Assembly (NCBI GenBank): GCA_958417225.1
Contig: CATZCM010000008.1
Span: 1-49,334 of the forward strand
Reading direction: 5' to 3'
DNA length: 49,334 nt
DNA from: an uncultured Eubacteriales bacterium
GTDB taxonomy: Bacteria > Bacillota > Clostridia > Oscillospirales > Acutalibacteraceae
Shown here: positions 9,783 through 19,193 of the stretch, piece after piece
Layout: each line of letters starts with the position of its first letter
How positions within the stretch are numbered: the first letter of the stretch is position 1
Notes under the pieces: generated by a model
Database searches by the model: none
Told to the model about the DNA's origin: nothing
What the model saw: the letters and a program-made list of their open reading frames with translations, nothing else
Program-made: the position numbers and the translations under genes

Positions 9783-10074
9783 TCGTGTTTCCAAGAAAGT
9801 CAAGTGCCATTTTGGAAAACTTAATCTTTTAACAATGAGATACATGCTTCATTTAAAATTTATGAAAAATTAAATTTGAACTCTAACTTATCGAACTTTA
9901 ATTTATTTCTATTTATGTGAGTGCTTTTTTATATTTTAGATTAAGAGTTAATTTGAATTTTGCTTCAATTGGGGAAATACATGTGTTAATTTGCAAAAAA
10001 TTCACTAAATATACAATAGTCTTGAATTTTTTTGTTCTCTAAAGAGAAAATTTAAATTTAATTTAAAAAGTGTA
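9783..10074. other. Intergenic stretch, nothing recognised
   Basis: AT-rich spacer between the divergent LRR gene and the tRNA promoter. I see no open frame, repeat or structured RNA in it. Confidence 0.5.
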
Positions 10075-10103
10075 TTGACATAGAAAGTCTTTTGTGTTAT
10101 GAT
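10075..10103 (+). promoter_or_regulatory. Promoter of tRNA-Pro
   Basis: TTGACA (10075-10080), 17-base spacer, TATGAT (10098-10103), 26 bases before the mature tRNA. Confidence 0.8.
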
Positions 10104-10129
10104 AATTATCAGTGAGGTAAAACTCCCGT

Positions 10130-10206
10130 CGAGGTGTAGCTCAGTTTGGTAGAGTGCTTGGTTTGGGACCAAGATGCCGCAGGTTCGAACCCTGTCACCT
10201 CGACCA
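10130..10206 (+). tRNA. tRNA-Pro (anticodon TGG)
   Basis: A complete cloverleaf of 77 bases. The acceptor arms are CGAGGTG and CACCTCG, followed by ACCA, with CCA encoded. The anticodon arm is CTTGG-TTTGGGA-CCAAG, giving anticodon TGG, which reads CCA and, by wobble, other Pro codons. The T loop is GGTTCGAACCC-like. The C1-G72 pair is typical of bacterial tRNA-Pro. It has its own promoter and is separated from miaB by a terminator. Confidence 0.96.
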
Positions 10207-10213
10207 TTATGGT

Positions 10214-10239
10214 TCCGTACGTTGTACGGAGCTTTTTTT
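10214..10239 (+). terminator. Terminator after tRNA-Pro
   Basis: TCCGTAC (10214-10220) and GTACGGA (10224-10230) form a tight hairpin, followed by GC and seven T. Confidence 0.85.
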
Positions 10240-10260
10240 GTACGAAGGAGGTAGTGTTGA

Positions 10261-11607
10261 TTGAATGCAGCAGAATATCATGGGAGATTGAATCCATGCG
10301 CATTTGTAAGGACGTATGGATGTCAGCAAAATGTAGCTGACAGTGAAAAGATAAAAGGGATTCTTTTAAATATGGGATATAATCTAACCGATGATGAAAG
10401 TACGGCGGATTTAATTTTGTTTAACACATGTGCAGTTAGAGAACATGCGGAAGATCGTGTTTTTGGAAATGTAGGAGCACTAAAATCAAGAAAGAAGAAA
10501 AATCCTAAATTAATAGTAGCGGTTTGTGGATGTATGCCGGAGGAGGAACATGTAGTTGAAAGGTTAAAGAAAACATTTCCATTTGTAGATTTGGTTTTTG
10601 GAACAAGGTCATTTTCTTATCTTGAATCTCTTTTAAAAAGGTTGTACTTAGAAAAAAGAAGAGTTTTTGAGTATGGGGTTGAGGAAAAAGTTGTGGCAGA
10701 GGGGTTGCCTATACATCGTGATGGAGATTTGAAGGCGTATCTTTCTATTATGTATGGATGTGACAACTTTTGCTCATATTGTATTGTGCCATATACTAGG
10801 GGTAGAGAACGTAGCCGAAAGTATGCTGATGTTATTAAGGAAGCACACAGCATTGTTGAGGGCGGATACAAGGAAATAACACTTCTTGGACAAAATGTGA
10901 ATTCATATGGGAAAGGGCTACATGAGGGTATTTCTTTTCCGAAACTTCTAAATGATATTGCTAATATAAATGGTGACTTTTGGGTCAGGTTTATGACATC
11001 GCATCCAAAGGATGCTACGAGGGAACTTATTGACGTTATGGCGAAAAATGACAAAATATGCAATCATATACACTTGCCATTCCAATCAGGTAGCAATAGA
11101 ATTCTTTCGCGGATGAACCGAAAATATACTAGAGAAGATTATGTTGAAATTGTTAGGTATGCAAGATGTAAAATTCCAAATGTGTCAATTACAAGTGATA
11201 TTATTGTGGGTTTCCCTGGAGAAACATATGAGGATTTTTGTGAAACATTGAGTCTTGTTAAAGAAATAGGATTTACTGCACTTTTTACGTTTATTTATTC
11301 GAGGAGAACTGGAACTAAGGCGGCGTCATTTCCTGATCCAGTGCCATATTCAGAGAAAAATAAATGGTTTCAACAATTACTAGAGGTACAAAAGGAAAAA
11401 ACTTCAGAGTACTGTGAATCAGTTCAAGGTGAAATTATGAGGGTCCTTGTGGAAAAATCGGCAGATGCAAATGGACATTTGACAGCTAGAAATGAAGGTA
11501 ATGTGGTTGTTGATGTGGAGGGAGATAAAGATTTAATTGGGAAATTTGTTAATGTTAGGATAGTTGGATATAAAAATTGGGTGTTAAAAGGTGAAGTGAT
11601 AAATTAA
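10261..11607 (+). CDS. miaB: tRNA-2-methylthio-N6-dimethylallyladenosine synthase MiaB
   Basis: Adds the 2-methylthio group to i6A37 in tRNAs reading UNN codons, using two iron-sulfur clusters and SAM. The 448 residues match the family. The N-terminal cluster domain has Cys21 (RTYGCQQN), Cys57 (NTCAVREHAEDR) and Cys89/91. The radical-SAM motif is Cys167-x3-Cys171-x2-Cys174 (YGCDNFCSYC). A TRAM domain closes the C-terminus. The start is TTG: an in-frame TGA sits directly before it, and AGGAGG (10246-10251) lies 9 bases upstream. mutS follows after 17 bases, a pairing common in Clostridia. Confidence 0.96.
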   Translation: MNAAEYHGRLNPCAFVRTYGCQQNVADSEKIKGILLNMGYNLTDDESTADLILFNTCAVREHAEDRVFGNVGALKSRKKKNPKLIVAVCGCMPEEEHVVERLKKTFPFVDLVFGTRSFSYLESLLKRLYLEKRRVFEYGVEEKVVAEGLPIHRDGDLKAYLSIMYGCDNFCSYCIVPYTRGRERSRKYADVIKEAHSIVEGGYKEITLLGQNVNSYGKGLHEGISFPKLLNDIANINGDFWVRFMTSHPKDATRELIDVMAKNDKICNHIHLPFQSGSNRILSRMNRKYTREDYVEIVRYARCKIPNVSITSDIIVGFPGETYEDFCETLSLVKEIGFTALFTFIYSRRTGTKAASFPDPVPYSEKNKWFQQLLEVQKEKTSEYCESVQGEIMRVLVEKSADANGHLTARNEGNVVVDVEGDKDLIGKFVNVRIVGYKNWVLKGEVIN

Positions 11608-11624
11608 TAAAAGGGGGAGTATTT

Positions 11625-14258
11625 ATGGAAAAATTATCGCCAATGATGCAACAATATTTGGATATAAAAAAAGAACATGAAAATGAAATATTGTTTTTTA
11701 GATTAGGTGATTTTTATGAAATGTTCTTTGAAGATGCGAAAACTGCCTCAAGAGAATTGGAACTTACTTTAACAGGAAGAGATTGTGGTCAGGATGAACG
11801 TGCACCAATGTGTGGGGTTCCATATCATAGCTGTGAGGGATATATTGCGAGACTTATAAAAAAAGGATATAAAGTTGCGATATGTGATCAAATGGAGGAT
11901 CCTACTCTTGCAAAGGGTATAGTTAAACGTGGAGTAACAAGAGTGATTACCCCAGGGACAGTTATGGAGAGCACGATGCTCGAGGAGGACAAAAATAACT
12001 TTATCTCCTCTGTATATACGGATGAAAAAGAAATTGGAATTTGTTTTTGTGATGTATCAACAGGGGAATTGTATGCGTCTAAATTTGAATATGAAAAGTA
12101 TGAAACTGAATTACATAATGAGCTTGGAAGATATTCACCAAGAGAATTGCTGATAAATGAAAAGGTAGTTAATATTCCAAATATTTCGAAATTTATAAGG
12201 GAGAGGCTTTCATGTACTGTGGAATTGATAACAGAGAAAGATAGGCAGTATTCAAGTGAGGATGTTGTGAGAGAACAATTTAAAGGGAAGACACTCCATG
12301 ATCTTTCTCTTGATGATAAATCGATTGTTGTTGAAAGTGTAGCTATGCTTTTGGAGTATTTGAAGAAAACGCAACAATCAGGATTATGTCGTATTAACAC
12401 GATTGAAGTTTACAGTGAGAAGCAATTTATGTGCATTGATATAAATACTAAACGGAATCTTGAATTAGTTGAAACAATGCGTACTAAGGAAAAGCGCGGC
12501 TCATTATTGAGTGTGATAGACAAAACGAAAACTGCTATGGGAAAACGTCAAATTCGTGCATATATGGAAAAACCATTGTTAAGTTGTGCTAGAATACTAA
12601 AACGACATGATGCAGTTGAGGAACTTGTATCAAGCCCAATGCTTATGGATGAGTTGGCAAGTGAACTAAGTGGTGTTTTTGATATGGAAAGATTGATGTC
12701 GCGTGTGGTGTATGGATCCGTTAATGCAAGGGAATTAAAATCACTTGCGTATACTATTAGAAAGTTGCCAAGTTTGAAAGAAGCTTTAAGCAGAACAAAG
12801 TCAACTTTACTTGTTAGAATATATAATAAAATTGATACACTTGAAGATATTGGAAAATTGATAGATGACGCAATAGTAGAAGATCCACCGCTTACGGTGA
12901 AGGAAGGAGGAATAATAAATTCTGGGTACGATAAAGAACTTGATGAGCTTCGAGGAAATATGACGGGGATTACGACAGTGATGGCAGAGATTGAAGCAAG
13001 GGAAAAGAAAAAAACAGGAATTACAAAATTGAAGATATCGTATAATAAAGTATTTGGATATTTTATTGAAGTATCGAATAGTTTCAAGAAAATGGTTCCA
13101 AGTGAGTATATTCGAAAACAAACTTTGACAAATTGCGAAAGATATATAACACAAGAACTTAAAGAACTTGAATCTAAGATGCTTGGATCAAAGGAAAAGT
13201 CTATGAACCTTGAATATCTGATTTTCGATAAGATCCGTACGGAAGTTGCGAATGCCTTAGAGAGAATACAAAACACTGCAATGCTTATTGCCAATTTGGA
13301 TGTGTTGTTGTCATTTGCGAGGGTTTCAGTGCAGAATAACTATGTAAGACCGGTTATGAACGTGGACGGCAAAATTGAACTAAAAGATAGTAGGCATCCA
13401 GTAGTTGAAACTTTGCTTAAGGGAGTACCGTTTGTACCAAATGATGTGTATCTTGATAAAAATGATAATCGAGTATACACGATTACGGGACCTAATATGG
13501 CGGGTAAATCTACATTTATGAGACAGGTTGCATTGATTGTACTTCTTGCTCAGATGGGATGTTTTGTGCCGGCCTCATCTGCACAAATTGGTATTGTAGA
13601 CGGAATTTACACCAGAATAGGTGCTTCTGATGATCTTGCGAGTGGGCAATCAACTTTTATGATTGAAATGAACGAGGTAGCAAATATCCTAAGTGAATCA
13701 ACTAGTGATAGTTTATTAATATTTGATGAAATAGGAAGAGGAACTTCGACTTTTGATGGGATGAGTATAGCAAGAGCGGTGTTAGAGTACGTTGCAAATC
13801 CCAAAAAACTTGGAGCAAAAGCTTTATTTGCTACGCACTATCATGAGTTGACTGAACTTGAGGATGTTGTACCTGGTGTGAAAAATTACAATATTGCAGT
13901 GAAAAAACGTGGGGATGATATTACTTTTCTTAGAAGGATAGTAAGAGGTGGTGCAGATGATAGTTATGGAATAGAGGTTGCAAAGTTAGCGGGAATTCCG
14001 GAAACAATCATAAAAAGAGCTAAGACAATTTTGCAGCAGATTGAGTCTAAGGATGAAGTAGATAAACCTTCAAAACATTCAAAGAGTGTAAAAGAAAATT
14101 CTATTGAGGAAGGTTTTGAACAGGTGGCGTTTGAATCTCCACAATCATCTAAAGCAAAGGAAATAGTTGATAAATTGAAAATGATTGATTTAAATACGTT
14201 GACACCTATTGAGGCAATGAATGTTTTGTTTGAAATGGTGGACAAGGTAAAGGATTAA
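11625..14258 (+). CDS. mutS: DNA mismatch repair protein MutS
   Basis: Recognises base mismatches and small loops and, with ATP, starts mismatch repair. The 877 residues show the N-terminal mismatch-contact motif Phe30-Tyr31-Glu32 (GDFYEMF), connector and lever domains, and the ATPase with Walker A GPNMAGKST near residue 621, followed by IFDEIGRGTSTFDG (Walker B/signature) and the FATHYHELTEL switch. A short helical tail follows, as in MutS1. The ATG has a GGGGGAG ribosome site. It is probably co-transcribed with miaB. The usual partner mutL does not follow; the next gene encodes an unrelated secreted protein. Confidence 0.97.
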   Translation: MEKLSPMMQQYLDIKKEHENEILFFRLGDFYEMFFEDAKTASRELELTLTGRDCGQDERAPMCGVPYHSCEGYIARLIKKGYKVAICDQMEDPTLAKGIVKRGVTRVITPGTVMESTMLEEDKNNFISSVYTDEKEIGICFCDVSTGELYASKFEYEKYETELHNELGRYSPRELLINEKVVNIPNISKFIRERLSCTVELITEKDRQYSSEDVVREQFKGKTLHDLSLDDKSIVVESVAMLLEYLKKTQQSGLCRINTIEVYSEKQFMCIDINTKRNLELVETMRTKEKRGSLLSVIDKTKTAMGKRQIRAYMEKPLLSCARILKRHDAVEELVSSPMLMDELASELSGVFDMERLMSRVVYGSVNARELKSLAYTIRKLPSLKEALSRTKSTLLVRIYNKIDTLEDIGKLIDDAIVEDPPLTVKEGGIINSGYDKELDELRGNMTGITTVMAEIEAREKKKTGITKLKISYNKVFGYFIEVSNSFKKMVPSEYIRKQTLTNCERYITQELKELESKMLGSKEKSMNLEYLIFDKIRTEVANALERIQNTAMLIANLDVLLSFARVSVQNNYVRPVMNVDGKIELKDSRHPVVETLLKGVPFVPNDVYLDKNDNRVYTITGPNMAGKSTFMRQVALIVLLAQMGCFVPASSAQIGIVDGIYTRIGASDDLASGQSTFMIEMNEVANILSESTSDSLLIFDEIGRGTSTFDGMSIARAVLEYVANPKKLGAKALFATHYHELTELEDVVPGVKNYNIAVKKRGDDITFLRRIVRGGADDSYGIEVAKLAGIPETIIKRAKTILQQIESKDEVDKPSKHSKSVKENSIEEGFEQVAFESPQSSKAKEIVDKLKMIDLNTLTPIEAMNVLFEMVDKVKD

Positions 14259-14289
14259 AAGTAAGATTTTTATTATGGAGGAATTTAAT

Positions 14290-15021
14290 ATGAAGTATGT
14301 GAAATTTTTAACGTTTGGTTTAATATGTATGTTTATGGTGGGATCGTGTGCTAGTTTGGTAAACGCTTCTGAGAATGATGAGAATATTGTTTATGGGATA
14401 CGGTATTGTAATAATTGCGGCAATAGAATTTCTTCAAATGATGAAAGAGAAATTTGTTTTGAGTGCGGAGAGGAACTTAATAGGTTTCGGGGACCTGCCG
14501 ATGAGCGTCAGCCAAATGAAATTGTGATGGATATTCATGTCGGAGAAGGTGTTAGGGCTTTGGAGGACTTTAGAATTCAGTTGGATGAAATGGATACGAC
14601 TTTACATGTTGAAGTTTTACCTGTAGAGATTGGCCATTTTGAACCTGTGAATGTAGCTGCAATACCGTTGAATTTAGAATTAGGTCAAAGTACTGGTTTG
14701 AAAGTGAATGAGAGTGACTTTGTTGTGAGTTTTATTGAAAGTTATGAATATGTTGATATTCCAGAAAGTAGATTTTTCGGGTTGGATTATACTACTTGGT
14801 TAGATCTATACTCAAAATATGGTGTACAAATAGAATCTTGCATTGCTAGCAAGGGCAAAGAAAAACAGCTTGATGTAAAAACAGAACTCGAAAAGGGCTA
14901 CGTTGACAAAGTTTCAGTTGAAAAAAGGGCAATAGGAAAAGGAAAAAATCTGTTAGTACGAAGAGTTAAGCCAACAAAACCAAATCTAAGGCCGATACAT
15001 CAACCTCGTAAAAAATCATAA
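14290..15021 (+). CDS. Secreted or lipid-anchored zinc-ribbon protein of unknown function
   Basis: 243 residues beginning MKYVKFLTFGLICMFMVGSC. The hydrophobic start is a signal peptide. Cys20 could be a lipoprotein Cys (VGSC, a non-ideal lipobox) or cleavage could follow VNA. Cys40, Cys43, Cys56 and Cys59 (YCNNCG, CFECGE) form a two-knuckle zinc ribbon right after the signal, unusual outside the cytoplasm. The rest is a beta-rich acidic part and a basic tail (RRVKPTKPNLRPIHQPRKKS). I do not recognise the family. The ATG at 14290 is chosen because GGAGG (in the upstream ATGGAGG) is its ribosome site. It lies 31 bases after mutS and may be read from the same transcript. Confidence 0.7.
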   Translation: MKYVKFLTFGLICMFMVGSCASLVNASENDENIVYGIRYCNNCGNRISSNDEREICFECGEELNRFRGPADERQPNEIVMDIHVGEGVRALEDFRIQLDEMDTTLHVEVLPVEIGHFEPVNVAAIPLNLELGQSTGLKVNESDFVVSFIESYEYVDIPESRFFGLDYTTWLDLYSKYGVQIESCIASKGKEKQLDVKTELEKGYVDKVSVEKRAIGKGKNLLVRRVKPTKPNLRPIHQPRKKS

Positions 15022-15098
15022 AGTTCTATAATTTTAGGGTAATAGTTTGTAAGATAGAGATTTTCTTATTTTTTATGTGAGTTTAAAGTTATTATTTG

Positions 15099-15128
15099 TT
15101 GACAGAATAAAAAAAGTTGTGTTATAAT
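15099..15128 (+). promoter_or_regulatory. Promoter of glyS
   Basis: TTGACA (15099-15104), 18-base spacer, TATAAT (15123-15128). It lies about 180 bases before the glyS start, leaving a long untranslated leader. Confidence 0.75.
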
Positions 15129-15134
15129 AAGCTT

Positions 15135-15308
15135 GTCAAAAGCAATTGAAAAATTTGTCTAGCTTTGTGGCATTTGAATGGAACTGCAGTTATTGTGGAG
15201 ATAGCCAGTTGGTACGGGAGTAATTAAAACTTTTGGGCAAAATTTTTATCGAGTGTTTAACTCGAGGAATAGTTCACAGGTATATCATCAAGAAAGTGGG
15301 GAAAATTT
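15135..15308 (+). promoter_or_regulatory. Long glyS leader, unidentified structure
   Basis: About 174 untranslated bases. It contains the hairpin TCGAGT-GTTTA-ACTCGA (15249-15265) and a TGGC/GCCA pairing around 15168-15206. The T-box core (AGGGTGG-ACCGCG) is absent, although T-boxes often control glyS in Firmicutes. A structured regulator is possible; none is recognised. Confidence 0.35.
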
Positions 15309-16679
15309 ATGGCTAATGAGACAAAAATGGAAAAAATTGTAGCACTTTGTAAAAATCGTGGATTTGTTTATCCGGGATCGGAGATTTATGGAGGTCTATC
15401 AAACACGTGGGATTATGGACCGCTGGGAGTTGAGTTCAAAAACAATGTGAAACGTGCGTGGAAGAGGAAGTTTGTTCAGGAGAGCCCTTATAATGTGGGG
15501 CTGGATTCGGCTATACTCATGAATCCGCAGACCTGGATAGCATCAGGACATGTTGGAGGTTTTTCGGACCCATTAATGGATTGCAAGGACTGCAAGACTC
15601 GCCACAAGGCAGATAAACTAATAGAGGATACAGGGGTTCGTGCGGAAGGTATGTCTTTTGAACAAATGATGGACTATATAAAGAAAAATGATATTAAGTG
15701 CCCGAAATGTGGATCTAAAAATTTTACTGATATTCGTAAGTTTAACTTGATGTTTAAAACATATCAGGGTGTGACTGAAGATAGTAAAGACGAATTGTAT
15801 TTACGCCCTGAAACGGCACAAGGTATCTTTTTGAATTTTGCTAATGTGCAGAGAACGTCTCGCAAAAAAGTTCCATTTGGGATTGCTCAAATAGGAAAAT
15901 CTTTTAGAAATGAAATTACCCCAGGAAATTTTATTTTTAGGACACGAGAGTTTGAACAGATGGAACTGGAGTTTTTCTGTAAACCAGGTACGGATCTAGA
16001 GTGGTTCAAGTATTGGAAAGATTTTTGCTATAAGTGGCTTATTAATCTTGGGTTAGATGCTGAGCATTTAAAATTACGTGATCACTCCAAGGAGGAATTG
16101 TCACACTATTCCAATGCGACAACTGATATAGAATATTTGTTCCCGTTTGGTTGGGGAGAACTTTGGGGTATAGCAGATCGTACAGATTTCGATTTAACTC
16201 AACATCAAAATCACTCAGGTAAAAGTTTAGAATACTTTGATCCATATGATAACTCTAAATATTTGCCATATGTAATAGAACCATCTCTTGGTGCAGATAG
16301 AGTTGCATTAGCATTTTTATGCGATGCTTATGATGAGGAAAAAATAGATGAAAAAAATACTAGAGTAGTTTTGCGCTTGCATCCGGCACTTGCGCCATTT
16401 AAAGCAGCAGTTTTACCATTATCAAAAAAGCTTGGTGATGGTGCAATGAAAGTGTATGAAACTATTACAAAGAAGTTTATGGTCGATTATGATGATGCGG
16501 GTGCTATAGGAAGAAGGTATAGGCGCCAAGATGAAATCGGAACACCTTTTTGTATTACGTATGATTTTGATAGCGAGAATGATGATTGTGTAACTGTAAG
16601 AGACAGAGATACGATGCAACAACAACGTGTGAAAATTTCGGAACTTAGTGACTACATTGAATCGAAATTAGAATTTTAA
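15309..16679 (+). CDS. glyS: Glycyl-tRNA synthetase, dimeric class II type
   Basis: Charges tRNA-Gly with glycine using ATP. The 456 residues are the one-chain alpha2 type found in Clostridia, mycoplasmas and eukaryotes, not the tetrameric GlyQ/GlyS pair. The N-terminus has RGFVYPGSEIYGGLSNTWDY. Class II motifs follow: LRPETAQGIF, the motif 2 region FRNEITPGNFIFRTREFEQME, and motif 3 near EPSLGADR. The C-terminal anticodon-binding domain begins around LHPALAPFKAAVLPL. Two CxxC pairs (CKDCKTRHKAD and CPKCGSKNF) lie in the insertion. The ATG follows a GTGGGG ribosome site. It is preceded by a promoter and long leader and followed by a hairpin, so it is a single-gene unit. Confidence 0.97.
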   Translation: MANETKMEKIVALCKNRGFVYPGSEIYGGLSNTWDYGPLGVEFKNNVKRAWKRKFVQESPYNVGLDSAILMNPQTWIASGHVGGFSDPLMDCKDCKTRHKADKLIEDTGVRAEGMSFEQMMDYIKKNDIKCPKCGSKNFTDIRKFNLMFKTYQGVTEDSKDELYLRPETAQGIFLNFANVQRTSRKKVPFGIAQIGKSFRNEITPGNFIFRTREFEQMELEFFCKPGTDLEWFKYWKDFCYKWLINLGLDAEHLKLRDHSKEELSHYSNATTDIEYLFPFGWGELWGIADRTDFDLTQHQNHSGKSLEYFDPYDNSKYLPYVIEPSLGADRVALAFLCDAYDEEKIDEKNTRVVLRLHPALAPFKAAVLPLSKKLGDGAMKVYETITKKFMVDYDDAGAIGRRYRRQDEIGTPFCITYDFDSENDDCVTVRDRDTMQQQRVKISELSDYIESKLEF

Positions 16680-16693
16680 TGTGCATTATTAAA

Positions 16694-16718
16694 GTGGGTT
16701 ACCAGTATGGTAACCCAC
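16694..16718 (+). terminator. Hairpin after glyS
   Basis: GTGGGTTACC (16694-16703) and GGTAACCCAC (16709-16718), a perfect 10-base stem with a 5-base loop. No strong T run follows, so termination may be partial. Confidence 0.6.
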
Positions 16719-16759
16719 ATATTTAAGCATTGATTTGTAACTAGGTTAGGAGGATACAA

Positions 16760-17227
16760 ATGAGAATAGGCCATGGATATGATGTTCATAGATTAGTCCC
16801 AGAAAGGAATTGTATTTTAGCAGGGGTAAAGATTCCCTTTGAAAAAGGTTTGCTCGGACACTCTGATGCAGATGTCGTTATGCACGCTATTATGGATGCA
16901 CTTCTTGGTGCAAGTGCTTTGCCAGATATAGGTGCGTTATTTCCAGATACAGATGAGTCTTATAAAAATGCGGATAGTGTAGATTTATTGAAACAAGTTG
17001 TTGGTTTTGTAAATAAAAAAGGATATATTATAGAAAATATAGATGTGACTATAATTGCAGAACAACCTAAATTAAAGCCATACATCCAAAGTATGAGAAA
17101 AAATATTGCAATGGCATGTAATGTGGATTTTAATCAGATAAACGTAAAAGCAACTACAGAAGAAGGATTGGGATTTACTGGAGCTCAGGATGGTATAAGT
17201 GCCCATGCTGTATGTTTACTATCTTAA
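16760..17227 (+). CDS. ispF: 2-C-methyl-D-erythritol 2,4-cyclodiphosphate synthase
   Basis: Cyclises 4-diphosphocytidyl-methylerythritol 2-phosphate with loss of CMP, a step of the MEP isoprenoid pathway. The 155 residues match the family. The N-terminus MRIGHGYDVHRL carries the zinc ligands Asp8 and His10; LGHSDADVVMHAIMDALLGA supplies the third His and the substrate loop. DIGALFPDTDE and ATTEEGLGFTGAQDGISAHAV are also conserved. AGGAGG precedes the ATG. The Sel1 gene begins 29 bases later, but there is no functional link between them that I can see. Confidence 0.97.
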   Translation: MRIGHGYDVHRLVPERNCILAGVKIPFEKGLLGHSDADVVMHAIMDALLGASALPDIGALFPDTDESYKNADSVDLLKQVVGFVNKKGYIIENIDVTIIAEQPKLKPYIQSMRKNIAMACNVDFNQINVKATTEEGLGFTGAQDGISAHAVCLLS

Positions 17228-17256
17228 TATGTATATTAAAAAAAGGGGCGGCAACG

Positions 17257-19041
17257 ATGAAAAAAATATTTTCTTTGGTAATGGCATTAGTTTTATCGAT
17301 ATCAGTATCAAGTACGGTTTTTGCAGGTAAGAGTAGAAGGTCTAGAAATAAATGTAAAAATGAAAATGTTCTTAAGTTGGCGAGAAAATATTATGAGGGA
17401 CTTGGTTGTGAACGTGATGCTAAACGTGCTTTTGATTTGTATAAGATTATGGCACAAAGGGGTCATGTTTCTTCAATTGTTAAATTGGGGTGTATGTATT
17501 TTGATGGCGATGGAGTAGAATGTGATTATGCTAAAGCTTTGGAGTGTTTTACAAGAAAAGAAGTTTTAGATGATGTAGAGGCTCAAGGGCTTGCGGGTTT
17601 TATATATGATAAAGGACTTGCAGGGCCACCTGATTATGTTAAGGCAATGGAATATTACACAAAATCAGCGGAAAATGGCTGGGACTTTGCGCAGTTTTAT
17701 TTAGGCGCACTTTATGAAAAATTGTGTAATTATGAACGTGCTTGTTTTTGGTACGAGGAAGCACGTAAACAAAACTATGCTTTTGCTAAAAACAGTTTAG
17801 CTCTTTTATTGTTAAATGGCTACGGAGTGAAGCAAGATATTAAAGCAGGATATGAGTTATTGAAGGAAGCGGCGGATCAAGGTTGTAGCATGGCGATGTG
17901 CAATATTGCTGCGATTCATTATTTAGGTGTGTATGGTATGCCTAAGGATATATCTTTAGTGATTCAAATGTATAGAAATGCTATAAATGCAGGATGTAGT
18001 ATAGCAAAATATCGTTTGGCTGAATTATATAAGGAAGGTAAGTGTGTACCTAGAGATATGGATTTGGCAACGGAACTGTATGAGCAATCTGCAAATGAAG
18101 GTTTTGATAAAGCACAGGTGGCTTTTGGTGACATTTTGATGAATAAAATGGAGTTTGAAAAGGCAATATACTGGTATGATTTGGCGTATTCTCAGGGATG
18201 TGTTTTAGCAAAAGTGCGAATAGCGCGTGCATTTGAAACAGGTGTAGTATTAGAAAAAGATACAGGTAAAGCATTAGAGCTTTATAAGGAAGCGGTTGGA
18301 CAAGGCGATTCGGAAGCAATGTTCTATTTTGCTTTAATAAAATTAGAAGGATTGTATGGAGAATCTAAAAATATCCCAATTGCAATGGATTTATTGAAAA
18401 AATCATCATGTTTAGGTTTTGCTAATGCACAGTTTGTGTTGGCGAAAATATATGAAAATGGGTTGTATGGAGAAAACAAATTAGAAGACAGAGCAATTAC
18501 CTTATACAATAAAGCTGCGGAAAATGAATACGCACTTGCAATGTTGCGATTAGGTCAAATATATAACGGTGGACTTTGTGGTGTAAAGGAGGATGTCAAG
18601 ACGGGTATAGGTTTTTTTAAAAAGGCTATGGCTAAAGGGTGCGCAAGAGCTGCAACTGAAATTGGAGAAATTTTTTACTTAGGTAAGGGAGTTGAACGAA
18701 ATGTAAGGATGGCAATTTCGTTTTTTGAAAATGCTGCCAATAAAGGTGACAGTTTTGCTTTGAATGAACTAGGAATGATTTATGCAATGGGCAAGGATGT
18801 GCCAATGGATTTGGGCAAAGCAATTACTTTATTGCGTGAATCTGCGAAACGGGGATGTTCGAATGCAAATTTAATTTTAGGGTATTGGTATGGATGGGGT
18901 ATATTTGGTGTACCAAAATCTTTTGAAGAATCCGAAAAACATTTACTTTTAGCTATTCAGCAAGGTTGTAGTGAAGCTAGAGGTTTGCTGATGAATTTGT
19001 ATATGGCTCAAAAAATAGAAGTTCCGGTAATTAATCCTTAA
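17257..19041 (+). CDS. Secreted Sel1-repeat protein
   Basis: 594 residues. MKKIFSLVMALVLSISVSS with cleavage after VFA is a clear signal peptide, so the protein leaves the cytoplasm. The remainder is about fifteen consecutive Sel1-like repeats of roughly 36 residues (patterns A...G....A.....LG.MY..G.GV..D...A...Y..A). These form an alpha-solenoid used for protein-protein contacts. There is no membrane anchor or catalytic domain. The start is the ATG at 17257 because the longer frame from 17212 would overlap ispF and lack the signal peptide; GGGGCGG lies upstream. Secreted Sel1 proteins are frequent in host-associated bacteria and amoeba symbionts, but some act in envelope processes. Role here unknown. 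Confidence 0.85.
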   Translation: MKKIFSLVMALVLSISVSSTVFAGKSRRSRNKCKNENVLKLARKYYEGLGCERDAKRAFDLYKIMAQRGHVSSIVKLGCMYFDGDGVECDYAKALECFTRKEVLDDVEAQGLAGFIYDKGLAGPPDYVKAMEYYTKSAENGWDFAQFYLGALYEKLCNYERACFWYEEARKQNYAFAKNSLALLLLNGYGVKQDIKAGYELLKEAADQGCSMAMCNIAAIHYLGVYGMPKDISLVIQMYRNAINAGCSIAKYRLAELYKEGKCVPRDMDLATELYEQSANEGFDKAQVAFGDILMNKMEFEKAIYWYDLAYSQGCVLAKVRIARAFETGVVLEKDTGKALELYKEAVGQGDSEAMFYFALIKLEGLYGESKNIPIAMDLLKKSSCLGFANAQFVLAKIYENGLYGENKLEDRAITLYNKAAENEYALAMLRLGQIYNGGLCGVKEDVKTGIGFFKKAMAKGCARAATEIGEIFYLGKGVERNVRMAISFFENAANKGDSFALNELGMIYAMGKDVPMDLGKAITLLRESAKRGCSNANLILGYWYGWGIFGVPKSFEESEKHLLLAIQQGCSEARGLLMNLYMAQKIEVPVINP

Positions 19042-19193
19042 AAAAGAAAATTTTTAAATATAGTGTTGTAATTATGATAAACAATAATTTAGCTAGTTTG
19101 ACAAAAGAAAATATCAAATTAGAACTTCGCTTAAATACGCTTTATGTATTATTTTCTATTCTTCGGGTACAATATATTCCGGAGGTGTCATAT

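Noticed and set aside
12548..13294. 248-residue frame antisense to mutS
   Set aside because: A shadow of the mutS coding strand; no start signals, Ser/Ile-rich translation typical of antisense frames.
15135..15308. T-box riboswitch upstream of glyS
   Set aside because: Searched for the conserved AGGGTGG-ACCGCG core and found nothing similar.
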